A DNA stretch of 24,643 bases from JACPNK01 sp964479745 (GCA_964479745.1 CAYZNJ010000006.1:1-24643); one strand, 5' to 3'; shown: positions 14,070-21,879, counted from the stretch's first letter. Notes: generated by a model not told the origin, from the sequence alone. Translations and numbers: made by a program.

Positions 14070-14960
14070 ATGAAACCTATCTATAAAATAATGTTTTCTC
14101 TCTCTGCTTTAATGGTTGTTTTGGCTATTGTTGCCATAACCGCTTTTGGCCTGAAATTTGGAGCCGACTTTACGGGGGGTGCGATGCTGGAAGTGCAATT
14201 TGCTAAAGGCATCCAACTGCCAGAAGTACAGAAAGTTAAAGAGATTTTGGCTAAATCACCGAACCTTAACGATGTTTCAATTAGTCCTGTCGGCGGAGAC
14301 TCACTCATATTAAGGCTTAAAGAAATAGACGAACCAACCCATCAAAAAATGTTGGCTGACTTAAAGTTAAACTTCGGCGACCTTCAGGAGAAAAGATTTG
14401 ATTCTGTGGGTGCGGTTATCGGCAAAGAACTAAAACAAAAGAGTTTAACAGGTGTTGTCGTGGTACTGCTTCTCGTTGTTTTGTATATTGCTTTTGTTTT
14501 TAGAAAAATGTCCAGAAGTCTCTCACCTTTTGCTATGGGTATTGCGGCTATGATTGCTTTGGCCCATGACGTAATTGTTCCTATCGGGGTTTTTGCTTTT
14601 TTGGGCAAGTACTATGGAATAGAAGTGACCGGAGTTTTTGTGGCTGCGGTTTTGACTATTTTGGGATATTCAGTGTCAGACACGGTAGTTATTTTTGACA
14701 GAGTAAGGGAAAATGTTATGCGCTTCGGTAATGAGGAAGATTTTTCTTTGTTAGTTCACAAGAGCATAATGCAAACGTTAAGCCGTTCTTTAAATACGAC
14801 TTTTACGGTTCTTTTGTCTCTGGTTGCCATTTACTTTTTTGGCGGAGAGTCAATAAAATACTTTTCTTTGGCGATGATCATCGGCGTATTTTTGGGAGCT
14901 TTTTCCTCAATTTCCGTGGCTTCGCCGATACTGGTTTGGTGGTCCCGTCGCAGAGGTTGA
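14070..14960 (+). CDS. secF: Protein translocase subunit SecF
   Basis: 296 residues, the usual SecF length. First membrane helix at about 8-27, then GADFTGGAMLEV (31-42), a small extracytoplasmic domain to about 123, and five membrane helices from about 126, including the family block GYSVSDTVVIFDRVREN and the SRSLNTTFTVLLSL segment. It partners SecD from the same transcript; the nine-base gap implies coupled translation. The TGA stop at 14958 is followed at once by the cruciform-like element, which may protect or end the secDF mRNA. Confidence 0.95.
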   Translation: MKPIYKIMFSLSALMVVLAIVAITAFGLKFGADFTGGAMLEVQFAKGIQLPEVQKVKEILAKSPNLNDVSISPVGGDSLILRLKEIDEPTHQKMLADLKLNFGDLQEKRFDSVGAVIGKELKQKSLTGVVVVLLLVVLYIAFVFRKMSRSLSPFAMGIAAMIALAHDVIVPIGVFAFLGKYYGIEVTGVFVAAVLTILGYSVSDTVVIFDRVRENVMRFGNEEDFSLLVHKSIMQTLSRSLNTTFTVLLSLVAIYFFGGESIKYFSLAMIIGVFLGAFSSISVASPILVWWSRRRG

Positions 14961-15036
14961 CCCCGAACGAAGTCTAGTTCGCGCCTTTAGGCGTGAGTCC
15001 ATGAAATGGACCTTGGCTAGGCTACTTCGTACGGGG
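14961..15036. repeat. Cruciform-like structured element (REP/MITE-like or mRNA 3' structure)
   Basis: Outer arms CCCCGAACGAAGT (14961-14973) and its near-perfect complement ending at 15036 (12 of 13 pair), a second CTAG/CTAG step, and two inner hairpins, CGCC-TTTA-GGCG and GTCCAT-GAA-ATGGAC. There is no T tract. GGTTGAC stands at both borders in direct orientation (14955-14961 and 15035-15041). It begins one base after the secF stop. It could be a non-autonomous mobile repeat or a 3' stabilising structure of the secDF mRNA. Confidence 0.6.
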
Positions 15037-15065
15037 TTGACACATATTTTGTTATTTGTTAAATT
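15037..15065 (+). promoter_or_regulatory. Promoter at the right edge of the cruciform element
   Basis: TTGACA (15037-15042), 17 bases, TAAATT (15060-15065). The -35 box is part of the border heptamer GGTTGAC. Confidence 0.5.
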
Positions 15066-15083
15066 CTCATTGTCGAACTTAAC

Positions 15084-15111
15084 TTGACTTATTTTTAATA
15101 TATTGTATCTT
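15084..15111 (+). promoter_or_regulatory. Second promoter candidate before the sigma-4/HARE gene
   Basis: TTGACT (15084-15089), 16 bases, TATCTT (15106-15111). Either this or the upstream one would give a 60-110 base leader with a strong AAGGAGG at 15147-15153. Confidence 0.45.
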
Positions 15112-15179
15112 TATTTAATAAGAACTTATCTTGCCGGCCGACATTCAAGGAGGGGTGTTGTGGGAGATAGTTCCAATAT

Positions 15180-16232
15180 ATGGCCAATTTAGACAAAAAC
15201 ATAAAAAAGGTCGTTAGCGCGCTGGTTAAACCTTTGTCGGAAAGAAATAGAGACATTGTTTTAAGGCGCTTTGGTTTAAAGACAGGCAAGAGAGAAACTC
15301 TTGAATCAATAGGCCAAGGTTACGGCGTCACCCGGGAAAGGGTCAGGCAGATTGAAGATTACGCTCTGAAAAACCTTCGCTCCGAAGCTAACGGCTCTAT
15401 GGCCCCACAAATCAAACCTTACTTTGATTTTGCTTCCGAAATTTTAAACGAACACGGCGGTTTTTTGTCTGAAAAAAGTTTTTTTGAAAAATTCAGCGGC
15501 GACTCAAAGGACAATTTAAATAATTTGTCTCTCGTCTTTTTGCTTTCTTTATCCTCTGACTTTAAGAGGATCTATGAAAATGACGATTTTTACAATTTTT
15601 GGTATTTGAGCGGCGGCGGCGATGATTTGGTGGTAAAGCTTGTCAACTCAATCACCGACTCTCTTGATGAAAAAAAACAACTGCTTAGCAAAGACGAGTT
15701 TTATAATATTTACAAATCCAAAAGTAAGAATAAGCCTGTTTCCCCGAACGCTTTTTTGACATCAGTTTCCGTGTCTAAGAAAATTGACTGCAATATTTTT
15801 GGACAGTATGGCTTGTCCAGCTGGTCTGAAGTAAAGCCGAGAGGCGTCAGAGACAGGGCTTACTTAGTTTTAAAAAGGGAGGCTAAGCCCAGACATTTCA
15901 GGGAAATTACAAGTTTAATCAATACTGCTCAGTTTTCAGCTAAAAAAGCCAACATTCAGACAGTTCACAATGAATTGATAAAAGATAAACGTTTTGTTTT
16001 GGTGGGCAGAGGAATTTATGGTTTGTCCGAATGGGGTTACAAATCTGGAACGGTAAAAGAAGTTCTAATGGACATTCTGAAGCAATCCCGAAAGCCGTTG
16101 TCCAGAAATGATTTAGTAGCCAAAGTCTTATCATCCCGCTATGTAAAAGAAAATACTGTCGTTTTAAATCTGCAGGATTCAAAGGTTTTCGTCAGAAAAG
16201 ACGACGGCACCTATTCTCTTAGGGAAGCTTAA
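15180..16232 (+). CDS. Sigma-70 region 4 / HARE-HTH (RNA polymerase delta-like) fusion regulator
   Basis: 350 residues. The N-terminus (about 18-70) is a sigma region 4 helix-turn-helix: ERNRDIVLRRFG, TLESIGQGYGVTRERVRQIE, ALKNLR, the part of a sigma factor that reads -35 boxes and contacts the beta flap. There is no region 2, so it cannot melt a -10 on its own. After a long middle part come one or two HARE-HTH modules (about 222-350; KPRHFREITSLI, RFVLVGRGIYGLSEWG, then KPLSRNDLVAKVL and KVFVRKDDGTYSL) like the delta subunit RpoE of Firmicutes. It is probably a DNA- or RNA-polymerase-binding transcription factor. An in-frame stop at 15168 fixes the start at 15180, although the best Shine-Dalgarno is 26 bases upstream. 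Confidence 0.8.
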   Translation: MANLDKNIKKVVSALVKPLSERNRDIVLRRFGLKTGKRETLESIGQGYGVTRERVRQIEDYALKNLRSEANGSMAPQIKPYFDFASEILNEHGGFLSEKSFFEKFSGDSKDNLNNLSLVFLLSLSSDFKRIYENDDFYNFWYLSGGGDDLVVKLVNSITDSLDEKKQLLSKDEFYNIYKSKSKNKPVSPNAFLTSVSVSKKIDCNIFGQYGLSSWSEVKPRGVRDRAYLVLKREAKPRHFREITSLINTAQFSAKKANIQTVHNELIKDKRFVLVGRGIYGLSEWGYKSGTVKEVLMDILKQSRKPLSRNDLVAKVLSSRYVKENTVVLNLQDSKVFVRKDDGTYSLREA

Positions 16233-16243
16233 ATAATTCTTTA

Positions 16244-16272
16244 AAAACTGCCGAGCTTAGCTCGGCAGTTTT
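16244..16272. terminator. Rho-independent terminator
   Basis: A 13-base-pair perfect stem (AAAACTGCCGAGC, loop TTA, GCTCGGCAGTTTT) just after the sigma-4/HARE gene, with A/T tails on both sides. Confidence 0.9.
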
Positions 16273-16288
16273 ATTTAAAAAGTATTCT

Positions 16289-16297
16289 TGGTATAAT
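16289..16297 (+). promoter_or_regulatory. Consensus extended -10 promoter, leaderless start
   Basis: TG-G-TATAAT (hexamer 16292-16297) ends exactly seven bases before the ATG at 16305; no Shine-Dalgarno exists. This is the cleanest leaderless case in the window. Confidence 0.65.
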
Positions 16298-16304
16298 TCC
16301 AGTT

Positions 16305-17579
16305 ATGGATTGGCTTAAACTTTTTGAAAATCCCGATATTGTCACCGGACTAAACCTAGTCCTAACTTACTGGTGGGCTTATCTGCCTGTTCTTCTTTTT
16401 TTAGCTTTTTATTTTACCTGGCAGGATTACATTGGAGAAGAGTATTTTAATTCGCTGAACTGGACACTCCTTCGCATAAAACCGCCGCCGGATGTTGACC
16501 GCAGTCCTAAAGCGGCGGAGCAGTTTTTCTCCGGTTTGCACGGCGTTTTTGTCAAACCAGTTGATTGGAAGAAGAAACTTTTTAAAGGCGAAACCTTGGA
16601 CTGGTTTTCTTTAGAAATAGTCGGTGAAGAGGGTGTAACCAATTTTTACATCAGAACTTTAACGGATTATAAAAATCTTGTTGAATCCAATATTTTTGCC
16701 CAGTATCCGGATGCTGAAATTACTGAAGTTGAAGATTACATGCAAAAATGGCCGGGCAAACTGCCCAGCGACGAATACGATCTTTTCGGTTCGGAAATAA
16801 TTTTGTCCAAAGAAGACGCTTACCCCATCCAAACTTACCCTTTTTTTGAAGAGAAGATGGCTGGTTTGGAAAGCGTCAAAAGGCTGGATCCTCTTTCTTC
16901 CATTTCCGAAATTTTCAGCACCTTCAGGCCGGGAGAAGATTTTGTAATACAAGTGCTGGTTCGGCCGGTAGGCGACGGCTGGCTTAAAAAAGCTCAACAG
17001 ACATTGGACAAAGCTTTGGGCAAAGAACCGAAAGTAGAAAAAACTTTTGCTGACTTTATTTTGGAGCCGATTGACAACCTTATGCTGGGCGGGGCATCGG
17101 CAAAAGAAGAGAAAAAGGAAAAGAAACTATCCGCTCCCGAGGAGGAGATAGTCAAAGCCATCGGCAAAAAAATGGCCAAGATTGGTTTTGAAACAGGCAT
17201 CAGGGCCGCTTATATTGCCAAGAAAGATGTTTTTCACCGCTACCATTTTTCAGCGATCATGGGTACGCTCAAACAGCTTGCAACCGCCAACCTTAACAGT
17301 TTTAAAGTCAACAAGACGACAATTACCTATGACAAGGGAGTACTGGCCAGTTTATTTCCTTCCGACAAAGGGTTTTTTGCGGAGAAAAGAGTTTTTGAAA
17401 AGAAACTTAAATTTTTTGAGAAAATGAAGGTCAGATTTTTTACCGATAAAAATTTTATATTGAATACCGAAGAACTGGCGACTGTTTTCCATTTGCCGGG
17501 CGTAGAAGTCAAGGCGCCGTTGTTCCCGAGAGTTGAAGCTAAGAAGGGCCAGCCGCCATCGGGTTTGCCGCTGGAGTAA
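16305..17579 (+). CDS. Membrane-anchored partner protein of the TraD/HerA-like ATPase
   Basis: 424 residues. One strong hydrophobic segment near the N-terminus (about 20-40, in TYWWAYLPVLLFLAFYFTW), then a large cytoplasmic-looking domain with LRIKPPPDVDRSPKAAEQFFSGLHG and, later, an E/K-rich low-complexity stretch (about 268-285) and the YIAKKDVFHRYHFSAIMGTLKQL block. I recall this type of protein standing directly before the DNA-pump ATPase in CPR genomes, but I do not recognise an enzyme fold. Context suggests that it tethers or regulates the ATPase encoded next. It is transcribed from a consensus leaderless promoter and followed by a hairpin terminator, so the ATPase also needs its own promoter. 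Function inferred from neighbourhood only. Confidence 0.6.
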   Translation: MDWLKLFENPDIVTGLNLVLTYWWAYLPVLLFLAFYFTWQDYIGEEYFNSLNWTLLRIKPPPDVDRSPKAAEQFFSGLHGVFVKPVDWKKKLFKGETLDWFSLEIVGEEGVTNFYIRTLTDYKNLVESNIFAQYPDAEITEVEDYMQKWPGKLPSDEYDLFGSEIILSKEDAYPIQTYPFFEEKMAGLESVKRLDPLSSISEIFSTFRPGEDFVIQVLVRPVGDGWLKKAQQTLDKALGKEPKVEKTFADFILEPIDNLMLGGASAKEEKKEKKLSAPEEEIVKAIGKKMAKIGFETGIRAAYIAKKDVFHRYHFSAIMGTLKQLATANLNSFKVNKTTITYDKGVLASLFPSDKGFFAEKRVFEKKLKFFEKMKVRFFTDKNFILNTEELATVFHLPGVEVKAPLFPRVEAKKGQPPSGLPLE

Positions 17580-17584
17580 ATATC

Positions 17585-17636
17585 AATTATCAAATCATTT
17601 ACTTTCCTTACGAGATGGACCTCTGATTTGATAATT
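17585..17636 (+). terminator. Long-loop hairpin, probable terminator
   Basis: A 13-base-pair perfect, A/T-rich stem (17585-17597 with 17624-17636), a 26-base loop and a short T run to 17639. It begins five bases after the stop codon of the membrane partner gene. The large loop is unusual for a terminator, so a regulatory role is possible. Confidence 0.55.
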
Positions 17637-17659
17637 TTTACAAATCTGATTAAGCGTAG

Positions 17660-17838
17660 CCAACACTGTTTTTGTAGGCTCTGCAGGCTGTGGATTGCTC
17701 GCGAGCCGCTTTTTCAGCCCATTCAGCAGAATAAGATGAAAAAGCGGTGAGCTGGTCCCCCGAAGGGGGAATCCACAGACTGCAAAGAGCGAGTTTCTTC
17801 GCTGGAAAGAAACGAGCGTCCGGAAAAAGCAGTGTTGG
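17660..17838. ncRNA. 179-bp multi-branched structured element (candidate ncRNA or MITE)
   Basis: This fills the 291-base gap before the ATPase. Outer arms CCAACACTG-TTTTT (17660-17673) and AAAAA-G-CAGTGTTGG (17824-17838). Second stem: GCTCT, GCAG and CTGTGGATT (17678-17696) with AATCCACAG, CTGC and AGAGC (17770-17790). Inside are an 11-base-pair hairpin (CCGCTTTTTCA 17706-17716 / 17737-17747) and a CCCCC-GAA-GGGGG hairpin (17757-17769). Between second and outer stem is a GTTTCTT/AAGAAAC hairpin (17793-17813). More than half of the bases pair. It does not fit the conserved parts of RNase P RNA, tmRNA, SRP RNA or a typical 6S RNA as I know them. Strand unknown. Confidence 0.55.
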
Positions 17839-17851
17839 TGAAGCTTGCTTA

Positions 17852-17857
17852 TATAAT
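17852..17857 (+). promoter_or_regulatory. -10 box of the ATPase gene
   Basis: TATAAT at 17852-17857, 13 bases before the ATG at 17871, leaving a leader of about five to seven bases without Shine-Dalgarno. The -35 region would fall within the right arm of the structured element. Confidence 0.5.
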
Positions 17858-17870
17858 TTTTCAAAACAGT

Positions 17871-19490
17871 ATGAATAACGACAACACGGTATTATTCGGG
17901 GAAGTGAATTTCCGCAACCAGCGGGCCCGTTTTGGTATTAAGCAGGTGGACCGCGACCGCCATATGTATGTTATCGGTAAAACCGGCATGGGCAAGACGG
18001 AAATTTTGAAAAATATGGTGATTCAGGATATTCAAGCTGGGCGGGGAGTTGCTTTTATTGACCCTCACGGGGACACGGCTCAAGATTTGCCCAATTTTGT
18101 GCCGAAGGAGCGGTTAAAAGATGTGGTTATTTTTGACCCTTCCGATTTGGACTTTCCCATTGCTTTTAATGTCATGGAGCAGGTGGATGCCCGCTACCGC
18201 CATTTAGTCGCTTCCGGTTTGCTGGGTGTTTTCAAAAAAGTTTTCGGAGTGGAAGTTTTCTCGGCTCGCATGGAATATATTCTTAACAACACCATTTTGG
18301 CTTTATTGGAATTTCCAAGCGCGACGATTCTTGGAATTAACCGTATGTTAGCAGACAAACCGTTCCGCGAAGCTGTAGTTGAAAAAATTTCAGACCCTCT
18401 GGTGAAGTCATTTTGGACGCAGGAATTTGCCAAATACACCGACCGTCTGGCATCGGAAGCGACTGCTTCAGTCCAAAACAAGGTCGGACAATTCACTTCG
18501 TCCAGCCTTATCCGCAACATTTTAGGCCAGCTTAAATCAACTTTTGATGTGCGCAAGGTGATGGACGAGAAAAAGATTTTAATAATGAATCTTTCCCGGG
18601 GCAGGATCGGAGAAGATGTCAGCCGTTTGCTCGGCGCCATGATGATTACCAAGATCCAGCTTGCCGCCATGTCGCGAGCCGACATACCGGAAAAAGATAG
18701 AGCGCCTTTTTATTTGTACGTTGACGAATTCCAGCATTTTGCCACTGAATCTTTCGCCAACATTTTGTCTGAAGCCAGAAAGTTTGGACTCAACTTGGTT
18801 ATTGCCCATCAATACATAGCGCAGATGGAAGAAGAGGTCCAAAAAGCGGTTTTTGGCAATGTCGGCACGATTGTTTCTTTCAGAGTAGGCGCAGAAGATG
18901 CAGAAGTTTTGGAGAAGGAATTCGCTCCAGAATTTACTGCCAACGATTTGGTAAACTTAGCTAAATGGCAAATTTATCTAAAGCTGATGATTGATGGGGT
19001 TGCTTCGAGCGCTTTTTCTGCCAACACTTTACCGCCTTGGCCGAGGCCGGACATCAGTTACCAAGACGAAATTATTAAATACTCCCGTGAAACTTACGCT
19101 CGTCCGAAAGCGGAAGTGGAAAAACAAATAGGCGAGTGGTCGGCTGCAATCATTGAATCAGAGGCAAAGAAAGAAATGGCAAAGAGATTTGCAGCGGGTC
19201 CGATGCAGCCAATGCAACAACCCTACCCATATTCCCAACAGAGCCAAAGAAACACACAAGGACCTCGGTATCCCTCAACGAGCCAATTCAGGCCAAGTAT
19301 TTCAGCGCCAACCAAGCCGGTTTCCCTGCAGGAGGCTTTAAGGTCCGGCCCGGTTGACTTTAAAGGCAGAAAAATCATGCCTAGCCAGTCGGGTAAAAGC
19401 AAAACCCCGGTTGATTTAGGCGATTTAAAGCAAACTTTAAACCAAATTCTTAATAAGGAGGGGGAAGAAAATGAAAAAAAAGAATCCTAA
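17871..19490 (+). CDS. TraD/VirD4- and HerA-like DNA-pump ATPase (type IV secretion DNA-binding family)
   Basis: 539 residues from the ATG at 17871; a GTG at 17832 would add 13 residues across the -10 box and is rejected. Walker A GKTGMGKT (36-43), AFIDPHGD soon after, Walker B LYVDEFQHF (D285, E286) and the HQYIAQM block (sensor-like). The C-terminus (about 440-539) is a Pro/Gln/Ser-rich tail followed by KPVSLQEAL. Proteins of this group form hexameric rings that move DNA or handle ends; without relaxase or pilus genes nearby, true conjugation is not supported. The membrane-anchored neighbour upstream could be its docking partner. The gene overlaps the HD hydrolase by 20 bases, so the two are probably made together. 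Confidence 0.88.
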   Translation: MNNDNTVLFGEVNFRNQRARFGIKQVDRDRHMYVIGKTGMGKTEILKNMVIQDIQAGRGVAFIDPHGDTAQDLPNFVPKERLKDVVIFDPSDLDFPIAFNVMEQVDARYRHLVASGLLGVFKKVFGVEVFSARMEYILNNTILALLEFPSATILGINRMLADKPFREAVVEKISDPLVKSFWTQEFAKYTDRLASEATASVQNKVGQFTSSSLIRNILGQLKSTFDVRKVMDEKKILIMNLSRGRIGEDVSRLLGAMMITKIQLAAMSRADIPEKDRAPFYLYVDEFQHFATESFANILSEARKFGLNLVIAHQYIAQMEEEVQKAVFGNVGTIVSFRVGAEDAEVLEKEFAPEFTANDLVNLAKWQIYLKLMIDGVASSAFSANTLPPWPRPDISYQDEIIKYSRETYARPKAEVEKQIGEWSAAIIESEAKKEMAKRFAAGPMQPMQQPYPYSQQSQRNTQGPRYPSTSQFRPSISAPTKPVSLQEALRSGPVDFKGRKIMPSQSGKSKTPVDLGDLKQTLNQILNKEGEENEKKES

Positions 19491-20775
19491 CCCGCCCAGA
19501 GATAAATGGATTCCTTGGCCGGGTATCGGCCAAATCAACAAAAGCCCGATAGCGCCGATTGTGGACAACAAATATTTTCGGCGTTTGAGCGACAAAAGAC
19601 AGCTCTCGTTGGCTTATCTGGTTTTTCCAGGAGCAACTCACGACCGCCGCCAGCATTCAATGGGGGCGTATTGGCGCACTTCGGAGTTTACCGCCAAAAT
19701 GACCGGCCTTGGTCTTTTAAACGAGCGCGATGCGATTAATTTAAATTTATACGCTCTTTTACATGATGTCGGTCACGGACCGCTTTCCCATGTCATAGAA
19801 GTTTTCACAGAAAAGAACCACCACATCAACGGCCTTAAGATTTTGGATAAGATGGCCGAAGATATTTCAGCCTGCGGCGGGGACTTAGCCTTGATTAAAA
19901 AATTTATGTCCAGAAAAGATCCGAAAGGCAAAATAGTTGACGACAAAAATTTTGGCATGGAAAAGCTGGACTACTTAATACGCGATCAGGAATCAACTCA
20001 GTTCGGCCCCAATATCCGCTATTGCGTTGAAAGTGTTTTTAACCATTTAACTTTCAGAAAAAACAACTTGGAAGTTGACCTCAAGGCTTTGGATTCGGCT
20101 ATGGAAATCCAAAGAGCTTACATTTATTTCTACCGCAACGTCCATTTGGAAAAAAGCAATTATCTGATCCAGCGTTTTATGCAAAAACTCATTTACCAGC
20201 TTCTGCATACGCCGGTAAACCAAGGCGGCATTGGCGAAGAAGAACTTTGGGATATGGTTGACGGCGACCTGATCCACGCCCTTAAAAAATGCCGGAATAA
20301 AACCGTCGAAAACGGCATTAAAATATTTGACCGCGGCGTGAAACATTTTCCCAAGACGGCAATTTCCATCCGGCTCAAAGGCTATGGCTGGCTTGAAAGG
20401 CGCGCTGGCAAGCCGATTGACGTTTACGAAACTGATAAAAGTTTTTTTGACAAATTTTATGTTAAATCCAAACCGGCCGATTTGGAAGAAATAGAGTCAA
20501 AAGTCGCTGGAATATTGGGTCTTGAAAGCTGGCAAGTGGCGATAAGCCATATTGTTGAACGCGATCGTTTTATACCCCAGGATATTTTGTTCTACGACGG
20601 TCCCGAGGACTATTCTCTGAAAGAAAAAGACCCGCAATATTTCAGCCTTTTAAAAAAAGAGATGGACAAATATCTTTGCGTCAGAGTTTGCGCCGTGCCG
20701 GAATACCGCGCACGGATTCTTACCAGAAAAAAGGAAATCATCAACCTCATAGAGAGTTACATAAAAGAAGCCTGA
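19471..20775 (+). CDS. HD-superfamily phosphohydrolase (dGTPase/SAMHD1-like, COG1078 type)
   Basis: 434 residues, with an AAGGAGG Shine-Dalgarno inside the end of the ATPase gene. The metal site is complete: ATHDRRQHS (H57, H62), LLHDVGHGPLSH (H98, D99, H102, H107) and MEKLDYLIRD (D167). The FRRLSDKRQLSLAYLVFPGATHDRRQHS lead-in, taken with the HD box, matches the HD hydrolases that include SAMHD1 and bacterial dGTPase-like proteins, which usually remove triphosphate from dNTPs; other nucleotide substrates occur. Length suits the family. The 20-base overlap with the ATPase suggests a joint role, possibly linking nucleotide pools with DNA handling. That link is inference. Confidence 0.88.
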   Translation: MKKKNPNPPRDKWIPWPGIGQINKSPIAPIVDNKYFRRLSDKRQLSLAYLVFPGATHDRRQHSMGAYWRTSEFTAKMTGLGLLNERDAINLNLYALLHDVGHGPLSHVIEVFTEKNHHINGLKILDKMAEDISACGGDLALIKKFMSRKDPKGKIVDDKNFGMEKLDYLIRDQESTQFGPNIRYCVESVFNHLTFRKNNLEVDLKALDSAMEIQRAYIYFYRNVHLEKSNYLIQRFMQKLIYQLLHTPVNQGGIGEEELWDMVDGDLIHALKKCRNKTVENGIKIFDRGVKHFPKTAISIRLKGYGWLERRAGKPIDVYETDKSFFDKFYVKSKPADLEEIESKVAGILGLESWQVAISHIVERDRFIPQDILFYDGPEDYSLKEKDPQYFSLLKKEMDKYLCVRVCAVPEYRARILTRKKEIINLIESYIKEA

Positions 20776-20833
20776 TATTTTGTTTGCTCCACGCGGCATT
20801 TGGTGTTAGCATGGCTTCAGATGTTTCAAATTT

Positions 20834-20839
20834 TAATAT
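20834..20839 (+). promoter_or_regulatory. -10 box before the M48 peptidase gene
   Basis: TAATAT at 20834-20839, 11 bases before the GTG at 20851, without Shine-Dalgarno. Confidence 0.35.
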
Positions 20840-20850
20840 GAGAGTTTGCC

Positions 20851-21879
20851 GTGGCTGATAAGTATGATGAACATTATGAATCCGATCACGGTCCGCATGG
20901 TCCGCCGGGCTGGACGCCGCTCCTTTTTGTTTTAGTTTTTTTTGTTGTCTTGTTTTTTGTAATCTTTCCTCCCAAGGGGCCCAAAGTTGAATTTTACCAA
21001 ATTCCGATTCGGGAAAAAGCAGATAAGATTTCTGATATTGCGGAGTTTGTCAATCGGGAAGCTAAAAATCCAGCGTTAACAAAAAAACTGGCCGGTTTGA
21101 TAGAGGCTATTTACTCGGAAGGCGATATGCCTCCGGTAGAGAAAGACTTGCGGGAGGACAGCTACAAAGAAGATGCGGCGGGGGACTATAATATCGTTAT
21201 TGACAATGAACCCGCCAAGAAATATCTAGAAAAAATTTTAAATTATTTAGAAAAACAAGCTGGCGAAATCTGGGGAAATAGAGCAACAAACCTGCATTTA
21301 TATGATGACCGTTATGTGGGACTGAGAAACAACGTTTTTTCTCTGCCCGGCGAAACAATTTTTTTTGGTGTTTCTGCTATTTTTGCAGCCGAAAATGAAG
21401 CCGAGCTGGCAGCTGTTCTAAGCCATGAGAGAGCTCACATTGTTTTAAGGCACAACGCTTTGAGGAGAAAGGTAACCAGAAACATCACTTTTCTGGAACA
21501 CAAATTTGCTAAGAGTAACGACCAAGATGGCCAGCGAATTCTACTTCTGGCAAAAGCTAAAATTCTCGGCTTTTTGGAAATAGACGGCGAGTTGCACAGA
21601 ACGCAAGAGCTTCAAGCCGATAACATTGGCCAGCTTATCTTGAGGAAATGCGGCTATGACGACCTTGCTTCTGCCGGATTTTTACCAAAGTTAGCCAGTC
21701 TTTACTTAACAGATCAGATAGCCCTGGAGAATGTAAAAAACAGAGTTGCTTCCATAAAAGAGAACAGCTTTGGTTTTAAGCGAGTAAGCGGTTATGAAGG
21801 AAAAAACTTTGTTGTCTCCACTCCAGAAGAATTTAAGGCGACTCAAGACGATCTTAAAAAATATCTGGATAAAAACTAA
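20851..21879 (+). CDS. Membrane-anchored M48-family zinc metalloprotease
   Basis: 342 residues, GTG start. A His/Gly-rich cytoplasmic N-tail (HGPHGPPG) is followed by a membrane helix (about 23-42) and a soluble domain. The zinc site is HERAH in VLSHERAHIVLRHN (H192, E193, H196) with E253 in QELQADNIGQ as third ligand, followed by the usual LRKCGYD. This is the M48 (HtpX/BepA/Oma1-like) pattern. The domain probably lies outside the cytoplasm, since the N-tail has few charges to hold it inside, though the topology is uncertain. Likely role: quality control or processing of membrane or surface proteins. The body between 55 and 150 is not recognised. Confidence 0.85.
   Translation: MADKYDEHYESDHGPHGPPGWTPLLFVLVFFVVLFFVIFPPKGPKVEFYQIPIREKADKISDIAEFVNREAKNPALTKKLAGLIEAIYSEGDMPPVEKDLREDSYKEDAAGDYNIVIDNEPAKKYLEKILNYLEKQAGEIWGNRATNLHLYDDRYVGLRNNVFSLPGETIFFGVSAIFAAENEAELAAVLSHERAHIVLRHNALRRKVTRNITFLEHKFAKSNDQDGQRILLLAKAKILGFLEIDGELHRTQELQADNIGQLILRKCGYDDLASAGFLPKLASLYLTDQIALENVKNRVASIKENSFGFKRVSGYEGKNFVVSTPEEFKATQDDLKKYLDKN

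Noticed and set aside
17660..17838. RNase P RNA, tmRNA, SRP RNA or 6S RNA
   Set aside because: The conserved core sequences of the first three are missing, and the branched fold differs from the single rod with central bubble of 6S RNA.
17832..17870. GTG start giving the ATPase 13 extra residues
   Set aside because: It lies in the arm of the structured element and spans the TATAAT; the ATG at 17871 gives the usual N-terminus.
17871..19490. Complete conjugative type IV secretion system
   Set aside because: Only a coupling-type ATPase and a membrane partner are present; no relaxase, VirB4, pilin or lytic transglycosylase gene lies in the window.
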